Below the pieces are notes generated by a model. The model was not told where the DNA came from and searched no databases. It saw only the letters and a list, made by a program, of their open reading frames with translations. The position numbers and the translations under genes are program-made. Shown here one piece after another: positions 21,984 through 27,513 of a DNA stretch of 34,077 nucleotides (the first letter of the stretch is position 1; the number at the start of each line of letters is the position of its first letter). Source of the stretch: CALJIC01 sp039805565 (lineage in GTDB: Bacteria > Chloroflexota > Chloroflexia > Chloroflexales > Roseiflexaceae); contig JBDLTZ010000084.1 of the NCBI GenBank assembly GCA_039805565.1, forward strand, positions 1 to 34,077, read 5' to 3'.

Positions 21984-23717
21984 TCACCTGCCCTTCTTCG
22001 CCTGCGCGGGCTTGGGCGGCTGCTTCGCCTGAGCCTTTGCGGGCGGCGGCGGGGGTGGCGGCGGCGCCAGATCCCGCTCGCTCTGCTCGGCGTAGTAGCT
22101 GTATCCCCCCTCGTACACCCGCAGCTCGCCGTCGCGCACCTCGAAGATCCGGTCTACCACCCGGTCCAGGAAGTAGCGGTCGTGCGAGACCACCACCACC
22201 GTGCCGGCGAACTCCTCCAGCGCTGTCTCCAGCACCTCGGCCGAGGGGATGTCCAGGTTGTTCGTCGGCTCGTCCAGCAGCAGGCAGTTAGAGCCGGTGA
22301 GCATCAGGCGCGCCAGCTGCACCCGGCTCTTCTCGCCGCCGCTGAGCCTGGCGATCGGCTGCGAGCAGGCCGCATACGGGATGAGGAAGCGGCCGAGCTT
22401 CGCCACCGCCTCGCCCTCGTACATCGGCCGGAGCGACCGCAGCGCCTCGATCGGCGTCTGCGCCATGTCGAGCGTCTCGTGCTGCTGCGCGTAGTAGCCG
22501 GGCTGGATGCTCGGCCCGACCCAGACCTCGCCGCCGTCGAGCGGGAGCTGCCCGAGGATGAGGCGCAGCAGCACCGACTTGCCGGCGCCGTTCGGGCCGA
22601 CGATCCCGATCCGCTCGCCGTTGAAGATCGTGGCCTGGGCATCCATCACGATCACCCGGTCGTCGAAAGCCTTGTCCACCCGGCGCAGCTCGATCGCCTT
22701 GGTGCCGCCGCGCAGCTGGGGGCGGAACTGGAGCGCCATCTTGCGCCGCTCCAGCACCGGCCGCTCCACCTTCTCCATGCGGTCGATCTGGCGCTGCTTG
22801 TTGAGGATGCGCGTCTTGTGGCGCCGGTCGAGCGAGATGTTGAGCCAGACTCGGAAGCGCGCGATCGCCTCCTCCAGCCGCGTGATCTCCTTCTGCTGCG
22901 CGGTGTAGTCCTGCTGCTGCCGGATCTGCGCCAGCTCCTTCTGCATCACGAAGGAGGAGTAGTTGCCCTCCCAGCGCTTGATGCGCGCCATCACGCCCGC
23001 TGCCGGCTCCATCTCCGCGATGATCGTCACCGTCTCGTCGAGCAGGTAGCGGTCGTGCGAGATGATCACCACCGCGCCGTCGAAGTCGCGGATGAGCTCC
23101 TCGAGCATCGACTTGCGCGCCATGTCGAGGTGGTTGTCTGGCTCGTCGAGGAGCAGCAGGTCCGGCCCGGCCAGCAGGCAGCGCGCCAGGCCCACCATCT
23201 TGCGCTGACCGCCGCTCAGCAGGCCCATCGGCCGCTCCCACTGCTCCTCGCCCAGCCCGAGCTGGCGCAGCAGCTCCTCGGCCCGGCTGCGGACGGTTGC
23301 GGCGCCAAGCGCCTCGAGCTGGTCCACCAGGCGCTCGTGCTCGGCCAGCACCCGCTCTAGCGCCGTCATGTCGCCCGAGACGGCCGGGTCGCCCATCTGC
23401 GCCTCGAGCGCGGCGGCGCGCTCCTCCAGCACGGCGATGTCGCGGCGTGCGTCGAGCAGCTCGGCCAGCACGCCGCGGGTCGGCTCGCCGGCGTACTCCT
23501 GCGGCAGGTAGGCCACGCGCACGCCGCGCCGGGTCGTCACGGCCCCCTCGTCGGGCTCGTCCAGGCCAGCGAGGGTCCGCAGCAGGGTGGACTTGCCCAC
23601 GCCGTTCGGGCCCACCAGCCCGATCTTCTCGCCGTCCTGGATAGTCCAGGAAAGGCTGGAGAAGATCGTGCGGCCGGCGTGGTTGCGGGCCAGGTTGTGG
23701 ATGTCTGCGATGATCAT
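21984..23717 (-). CDS. ABC-F family ATPase (ribosome-acting type)
   Basis: 577 residues with two ABC domains and no membrane part. Domain 1: Walker A GPNGVGKST (36-44), signature LSGGQ (167-171), Walker B LLLLDEPDNHLD (187-198), HDRYLLDE. Domain 2: Walker A GPNGAGKSV (374-382), signature LSGGE (458-462), LLLDEPTNNLD (479-489), SHDRYFLDRV. The linker (about 245-335) is charged and helical, as in the P-site tRNA interaction motif of ABC-F proteins. The tail has eight prolines then Lys/Ala/Pro repeats. ABC-F members bind the ribosomal E site, some giving antibiotic resistance, others relieving stalls; which applies here cannot be read directly. GGAGG is 8 nt upstream of the ATG at 23717. It follows a methyltransferase by 23 nt behind a probable attenuator leader. 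Confidence 0.93.
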   Translation of the reverse strand: MIIADIHNLARNHAGRTIFSSLSWTIQDGEKIGLVGPNGVGKSTLLRTLAGLDEPDEGAVTTRRGVRVAYLPQEYAGEPTRGVLAELLDARRDIAVLEERAAALEAQMGDPAVSGDMTALERVLAEHERLVDQLEALGAATVRSRAEELLRQLGLGEEQWERPMGLLSGGQRKMVGLARCLLAGPDLLLLDEPDNHLDMARKSMLEELIRDFDGAVVIISHDRYLLDETVTIIAEMEPAAGVMARIKRWEGNYSSFVMQKELAQIRQQQDYTAQQKEITRLEEAIARFRVWLNISLDRRHKTRILNKQRQIDRMEKVERPVLERRKMALQFRPQLRGGTKAIELRRVDKAFDDRVIVMDAQATIFNGERIGIVGPNGAGKSVLLRLILGQLPLDGGEVWVGPSIQPGYYAQQHETLDMAQTPIEALRSLRPMYEGEAVAKLGRFLIPYAACSQPIARLSGGEKSRVQLARLMLTGSNCLLLDEPTNNLDIPSAEVLETALEEFAGTVVVVSHDRYFLDRVVDRIFEVRDGELRVYEGGYSYYAEQSERDLAPPPPPPPPAKAQAKQPPKPAQAKKGR

Positions 23718-23740
23718 GCCTGTACCTCCCCTCCCCTCCT

Positions 23741-24598
23741 CTACGTTTCGCGGCGGGCGCTGAGGGCGTACATCAGCGGGATGCGCGGCCGGCCGGCCGC
23801 CGGTGCGAAGCGCCCGCCGCCGATGTGCTCGGTGCCCTCGAAGGCCGGGAAGCCGTTGGCGTACGGGTACTCGCGCAGCGTCTCCAGGCGTAGCCCGGCC
23901 TCCAGCAGCGCCGACACTATCTCGCCGAGCGACCAGTTCCACTCGTGGCCGGGGTGCGGGTTGCGGAAGCCCGTCACCCCCTCGAGGTAGCCCGAGGGCG
24001 CCAGCATCTCCCCCGTCCAGGCCACGTAGTCGCCGATGCCCTCCTCGAAGGAGCGCGGCTGCTCGCCGCCGTAGTCCGCCACCACCCGCTCGCCGCGCTC
24101 GTCCAGCATGCCGAGAAACGGGTGGAAGTCCACCAGCGCGAAGCGGCCGCCGGGGGCCAGCACCGACGCCACGCCGCGCGCCCAGGCGCGGATGTCGGAG
24201 AGCCAGATGATCGCGCCGTAGGAGCTGAAAACCAGGTCGAAGCGCTCGCCGCCCGCCACCGCCCGCTCCAGCCAGTCGTAGATGTCGGCGCGGTGGAACG
24301 TCCCCGCGATGCCTGCGTCGGCCGCGAGCTGCGTGGCGAAGGCGATCGCCTCGTCGCTGATGTCCACGCCGGTGACCGCGGCCCCGCGCGCGGCGAGGCT
24401 CAGGGTGTCCTGGCCGGCGTTGCACTGGAGGTGCAGCAGGCGCCTGCCGCGCAGGTCGCCGAGCAGCTCGAGCTCCTCGGGGTAGAGCGTGCTGCCGCCC
24501 TCGCGCAGGAAGCGCGCCTGGTCGGCCTTGTGGCTGTTGTGGGCCTTCGTCGCCTCGTTCCAGGCGGCCCGGTTCTCCTCGTGCAGGTCCTTACGCAT
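23741..24598 (-). CDS. Class I SAM-dependent methyltransferase
   Basis: 285 residues. Motif I is LLHLQCNAGQDTLSLA (N-terminal part at ~54-69), followed by VTGVDISDEAI, FHRADIYDW, FDLVFSSYGAI and LAPGGRFALVDFHPFL. The N-terminus (ENRAAWNEATKAHNSHKADQ) is typical of a widespread small-molecule methyltransferase group. The C-terminal part has NPHPGHEWNWSLGEIVSALLEAGLRLE. AAAGGA lies before the ATG at 24598. It is the first structural gene after the attenuator-like leader and is followed 23 nt later by the ABC-F gene. A role in modifying an antibiotic or ribosomal target is possible from context, but it lacks clear features of Erm or Cfr enzymes. Confidence 0.85.
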   Translation of the reverse strand: MRKDLHEENRAAWNEATKAHNSHKADQARFLREGGSTLYPEELELLGDLRGRRLLHLQCNAGQDTLSLAARGAAVTGVDISDEAIAFATQLAADAGIAGTFHRADIYDWLERAVAGGERFDLVFSSYGAIIWLSDIRAWARGVASVLAPGGRFALVDFHPFLGMLDERGERVVADYGGEQPRSFEEGIGDYVAWTGEMLAPSGYLEGVTGFRNPHPGHEWNWSLGEIVSALLEAGLRLETLREYPYANGFPAFEGTEHIGGGRFAPAAGRPRIPLMYALSARRET

Positions 24599-24692
24599 GG
24601 AGTGGTCCTTTCAGTGACGCTTGGAGGGTCACGCCCCTCGGGGCGGAGCGAGCGTGGAGCCGGACGCGCCCACGGCAAGGGAGGTGGAAAGC

Positions 24693-24724
24693 AAAAAAGC
24701 CGCGGGCCGCCGTACTGGCCCACG
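24693..24724 (-). terminator. Intrinsic terminator inside the leader of the methyltransferase/ABC-F operon
   Basis: On the minus strand CGTGGGCC (24717-24724) pairs with GGCCCGCG (24701-24708), one G-U included, around an 8-nt loop. Two bases later six Ts follow (24693-24698). This is the only hairpin in the window with a clean U6 tract, and it lies upstream of the genes, about 95 nt before the methyltransferase ATG. Its 5' arm overlaps a segment (TCGTGG) complementary to CCACGA early in the leader, allowing an alternative fold. Confidence 0.7.
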
Positions 24725-24754
24725 ACTCTCGGGTTCATCTCTCGGGGAAACGCT

Positions 24755-24856
24755 TTACACGAGCTGCCTGTCGCAGGGCACAGTGATCCGATGGCCTGCG
24801 CGCAGTATGCCGCCACGGCTCGATCTCCAGCAGGTTGTGGTGCTGTCCCAGCGCAT
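24755..24856 (-). CDS. Putative 33-residue leader peptide
   Basis: A short ORF that begins MRWDSTTTCW and ends VPCDRQLV, then TAA. GAGGA (24864-24868) lies 7 nt before the ATG, a good Shine-Dalgarno. The ORF begins about 25 nt after a predicted promoter start and stops 31 nt before the terminator's 5' arm. The SD segment CACGAG is also complementary to CTCGTG, the last two sense codons. This is the arrangement expected of a regulatory uORF for ribosome-mediated attenuation. Its frame stays open upstream of the ATG, so coding by chance is possible in such GC-rich DNA. Confidence 0.45.
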   Translation of the reverse strand: MRWDSTTTCWRSSRGGILRAGHRITVPCDRQLV

Positions 24857-24886
24857 AGCGGCGTCCTCGTGGTCAACGATGGCGCA

Positions 24887-24915
24887 AGGGTAGCACAGGG
24901 CGGGGCGCGCGTCAA
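24887..24915 (-). promoter_or_regulatory. Promoter of the methyltransferase/ABC-F leader
   Basis: The minus strand has TTGACG (24910-24915), a 17-nt spacer, and TACCCT (24887-24892) with a TGC extension directly before it. Transcription would start near 24880, leaving a leader of roughly 280 nt before the methyltransferase, with a terminator in its middle. -35 and spacing are good; the -10 is off consensus but extended. Confidence 0.6.
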
Positions 24916-24962
24916 TCGGGCCAAAGTCCGAGGGCCCGGCCTTGATCTTACATCCACCGCCG

Positions 24963-25163
24963 CAGGATATCCAGTGCAGCTTGAGGAAGGAGCACCCCTT
25001 GACGAGCCAGGAGCGAGCGCGCGTGTTTGCCGCCGCCTGACCTACCCGCTCGCGCGACAGCGCCCTTGGCATCCCGGCCGAGCTCGTCCGCCAGCGCGAC
25101 ATCCACGTACTGTCGCGCGTGCTGATGGCGCAGGAGCAGGCGCAGCAGGTGGGGGAGGTCTGA
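24963..25163 (+). pseudogene. Probable gene remnant interrupted by one in-frame stop
   Basis: One plus-strand frame reads QDIQCSLRKEHPLTSQERARVFAAA in two parts around 24963-25037, then a TGA (25038-25040), then 40 residues including LGIPAELVRQRDIHVLSR and AQEQAQQVGEV, and a final TGA. Both halves have the strong G/C third-position bias of real genes here, and both look like amphipathic helices. There is no start codon or SD at the left end. I read it as the decayed 3' end of a gene, family unknown. The rest of the 24599-25271 spacer holds the leader described on the minus strand and the promoter of the next gene. Confidence 0.35.
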
Positions 25164-25224
25164 GCCGCAGAGGGAGGGCTCCCTGCTCTCCTCTCCCTCG
25201 GCGCGCTCTGGCTGCCGCGGTGTG

Positions 25225-25233
25225 TGGTAGGAT
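25225..25233 (+). promoter_or_regulatory. Candidate extended -10 for the MBL-rhodanese gene
   Basis: TGGTAGGAT, a TGn-extended -10-like element, lies 38 nt before the ATG at 25272. No -35 is evident. The element is similar in style to those before polX and hisS. Confidence 0.35.
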
Positions 25234-25271
25234 TGCGGTGACGGGAGATTGAGCTGGAGGGAGAAGGAGCC

Positions 25272-26663
25272 ATGCTGATCGAACGCATCTATCACCGCGG
25301 GTTGGCTCAGGCAAGCTATCTGATCGGGTGCCAGGCGACGGGCGAGGCGCTGGTGGTGGACCCCAACCGTCACATCGACCAGTACCTCGTGGCCGCCGCG
25401 CGCCACGGCCTGCGCGTCGTCGCCGTCACCGAGACTCACATCCACGCCGACTACCTCTCCGGCGCGCGCGAGCTCGCCGCGCGCGCCGGCGCGGCGCTCT
25501 ACCTGTCTGCGATGGGCACGCCCGACTGGCAGTATGCCTTCCTTGCCGAGGGCCGGGCGCTGCGCGACGGCGACACGATCGCGGTCGGAAACATCCGCGT
25601 CCGGGCGCTGCACACCCCCGGCCACACCTCCGAGCACCTGTCGTTCCTCGTCACCGACGGCGCGGCCTCCGAGCTGCCGATGGGCCTGCTCAGCGGCGAC
25701 TTCGTGTTCGTCGGCGACGTGGGGCGGCCCGACCTGCTTGAGCGCGCAGCCGGGGCCGCGGGCACCATGGAAGCCGGCGCGCGCCAGCTCCACGCCTCGC
25801 TGGACCGCCTCCGCGCCCTGCCGGAGTACCTCCAGATCTGGCCCGGCCACGGCGCGGGCAGCGCGTGCGGCAAGTCCCTCGGCGCCGTACCACAGACCAC
25901 CGTCGGCTACGAGCTCCGCACGAGCTGGGCGCTGGCGATCGACGACGAGGGGCGCTTCGTGGACGCGGTGCTGAGCGGCCAGCCCGACCCGCCGCCCTAC
26001 TTCGCCCGTATGAAGCGCGTCAACCGCGAGGGGCCACCGCCCCGCCCGCGAGGGGACCTGCCCGAGCTCTCCGTCTCAGAGCTGAGCCACACGCGCGGCG
26101 GGCCGCTCCTGCTCGACGTGCGCCCGGCCGCGGATTTCGCTGCGGGGCATCTCCCCGGTGCGCTCAACCTCTCCGCCGGCGACAGCTTCCTCACCTGGGC
26201 TGGGTGGCTCGTCCCGCACGACCGGTCGCTCGTGCTGGTGGGCGAGCCCGAGGCGGCCTGCGCCGCGCGCGAGGAGCTGCTGCTGATCGGGCTGGACGAT
26301 GTAGCAGGGCTTGTGCCCCCTGGGGCGCTCAGGGTGTGGGAGCCGCTCGAGACAACGCGGCGCCGACCCGCGGCCGCGCTGGTGGACGAGGTGCTGGGCG
26401 GGGAGGCGCTGGTGCTCGATGTGCGCGGCGAGGATGAGCACGCTGCCGGGCGTATCCCGGCCAGCCGCAACATCCCGCTCAGGCGCCTGGAGGAGCGGCT
26501 TGGCGAGCTGCCGCGCGATCGGGGGCTCGTGGTGTACTGCCAGGCCGGCTACCGCTCGGCGGTGGCGGCGAGCCTGCTCCAGGCACACGGCTGGGCGGAC
26601 GTGACCAATATGCAGGACGGCTTCGCCGCGTGGCAGGCTGCTGGCGCGCCGGTGGAGCGGTAG
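25272..26663 (+). CDS. Persulfide-dioxygenase-like MBL hydrolase fused to two rhodanese domains
   Basis: 463 residues. The metallo-beta-lactamase domain (1-~250) has ETHIHADYLSG (H56, H58, D60), LHTPGHTSEH (H117), GDVGRPDLLE (D149) and PGHGAGSACGKS (H193), matching ETHE1/BlaC-like persulfide dioxygenases, which oxidise glutathione persulfide to sulfite at a single iron. Two rhodanese domains follow. The first (~265-360) has LLLDVRPAADFAAGHLPGAL but no cysteine in its active loop, so it is inactive. The second (~365-463) has LVLDVRGEDEHAAGRIP and the catalytic loop YCQAGYRS with C423. Fusion suggests direct transfer of sulfane sulfur. GGAGGGAGAAGGAG precedes the ATG. It is followed by a single-domain rhodanese, so this is a small sulfur-handling cluster in the cytosol. 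Confidence 0.9.
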   Translation: MLIERIYHRGLAQASYLIGCQATGEALVVDPNRHIDQYLVAAARHGLRVVAVTETHIHADYLSGARELAARAGAALYLSAMGTPDWQYAFLAEGRALRDGDTIAVGNIRVRALHTPGHTSEHLSFLVTDGAASELPMGLLSGDFVFVGDVGRPDLLERAAGAAGTMEAGARQLHASLDRLRALPEYLQIWPGHGAGSACGKSLGAVPQTTVGYELRTSWALAIDDEGRFVDAVLSGQPDPPPYFARMKRVNREGPPPRPRGDLPELSVSELSHTRGGPLLLDVRPAADFAAGHLPGALNLSAGDSFLTWAGWLVPHDRSLVLVGEPEAACAAREELLLIGLDDVAGLVPPGALRVWEPLETTRRRPAAALVDEVLGGEALVLDVRGEDEHAAGRIPASRNIPLRRLEERLGELPRDRGLVVYCQAGYRSAVAASLLQAHGWADVTNMQDGFAAWQAAGAPVER

Positions 26664-26682
26664 GGTTACGCGGCGGGGGCTT

Positions 26683-26699
26683 GGGGGCCGCAGGCCCCC
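26683..26699 (+). other. G/C hairpin between the two rhodanese genes
   Basis: GGGGGCC (26683-26689) pairs with GGCCCCC (26693-26699) around GCA. No U-run follows on the plus strand. It may lower read-through to, or separate processing of, the downstream rhodanese gene. Confidence 0.45.
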
Positions 26700-26754
26700 G
26701 AAAATGAATCTTCTTACTCTTCCCCACCAGGGGAACCAACAGCGGAGCAACACA

Positions 26755-27090
26755 ATGACCAACGTCAACCAGGGCGACGAGACGACCGTGCAGGAGGTCA
26801 GCCGCAGGATCGCGGCGGGCGAGCAGCTGTTCCTGCTCGACGTGCGCGAGCCGGACGAGTTCGCCGAGGCGCGCATCGCCGGAGCCACCCTCATCCCGCT
26901 CGGCCAGCTGGCCGTGCGCGCCGGCGAGATCCCGCTCGACCGCCCGGTGATTGCGGTGTGCCGCTCAGGCGCCCGCAGCGGCGTCGCCACCGACATGCTG
27001 CGCAAGGCCGGGCACCCCAGCGTCGTCAACATGGGCGGCGGCATGATCGCCTGGGTGCGCACCGGCCTGCCCTACGAGGGTGACAGCTAG
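26755..27090 (+). CDS. Single-domain rhodanese-like sulfurtransferase
   Basis: 111 residues. One complete rhodanese fold: VQEVSRRIAAGEQLFLLDVREPDEFAEARIAGA in its front half (seen as LLDVREPDEF) and the catalytic loop VCRSGARS with C69, ending with NMGGGMIAWVRTGLPYE. It carries a sulfane sulfur on the cysteine for transfer to acceptors. AGCGGAG precedes the ATG at 26755; the longer in-frame ATG at 26704 has no site and unlike sequence. It lies 91 nt after the MBL-rhodanese fusion and 16 nt before the DUF983 gene. It could deliver persulfide to the dioxygenase or take sulfur from it. Confidence 0.93.
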   Translation: MTNVNQGDETTVQEVSRRIAAGEQLFLLDVREPDEFAEARIAGATLIPLGQLAVRAGEIPLDRPVIAVCRSGARSGVATDMLRKAGHPSVVNMGGGMIAWVRTGLPYEGDS

Positions 27091-27106
27091 GAAAGGTTTG
27101 AGGCCG

Positions 27107-27463
27107 ATGCTTCGGGTTATTCGGGCGTTTCTCGACGGTCTGCTGCTGCGCTGCCCGCGCTGCCGCCGCGGGCCGATGTTCTTCAGCTGGTTCAAGATGC
27201 GGCCGGCGTGCCCCGAGTGCGGCCTGCTGTTCGAGCGCGCCTCCGGCGAGATCACCGGCGGCATGGGGTTCAACATCGTCGCGACGCTGTTCGTGATCAT
27301 TGTCGCCGCCGCGTTCATCGGCTTCAGCGGGGTGCCTCTGCTGCCCTCGTTCCTGGTGATGGGGCTGTTCGCGATCATCTTCCCGATCGTGTTCTACCCC
27401 AGCTCGCGAGGTCTGTGGGTGGGAATACTGTACCTCACCGGCGATAACGAGGAGTTGGACTAA
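27107..27463 (+). CDS. DUF983 family membrane protein
   Basis: 118 residues. The N-terminal cytosolic part has two CxxC pairs, CPRC and CPEC (zinc-ribbon-like), in the family context LLLRCPRCRRGPMF. Two membrane segments follow: IVATLFVIIVAAAFIGF and FLVMGLFAIIFPIVFYP. Length and layout match the DUF983 family, whose function is not established, though some members sit near cytochrome oxidase genes. GGAAAGG lies 10 nt before the ATG at 27107; in-frame GTG (27080) and TTG (27098) starts are less likely. It probably shares a transcript with the rhodanese. Confidence 0.88.
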   Translation: MLRVIRAFLDGLLLRCPRCRRGPMFFSWFKMRPACPECGLLFERASGEITGGMGFNIVATLFVIIVAAAFIGFSGVPLLPSFLVMGLFAIIFPIVFYPSSRGLWVGILYLTGDNEELD

Positions 27464-27466
27464 CGC

Positions 27467-27495
27467 GTGCGGGGAGGGCGAAGCCCTCCCCGCAC
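27467..27495. terminator. 13-bp perfect hairpin between convergent genes
   Basis: GTGCGGGGAGGGC (27467-27479) pairs with GCCCTCCCCGCAC (27483-27495) around GAA. It begins 4 nt after the DUF983 stop and 19 nt from the macroglobulin stop, so it can serve both. A U-run is absent, as in most hairpins here. Confidence 0.75.
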
Positions 27496-27513
27496 CCTCC
27501 TCCCAGCCCGTCG

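Noticed and set aside
21984..24425. 813-codon version of the ABC-F gene starting at 24425
   Set aside because: Its first 236 codons are a shadow frame of the methyltransferase; GGAGG and the conserved start are at 23717.
24693..24885. Known riboswitch, 6S RNA, SRP RNA or tmRNA in the ABC-F leader
   Set aside because: None of the conserved cores of these RNAs that I looked for (ZTP, SAM, c-di-AMP, guanidine, SRP tetraloop region, tmRNA ends) is present. A uORF-terminator reading fits better, although a novel RNA cannot be excluded.
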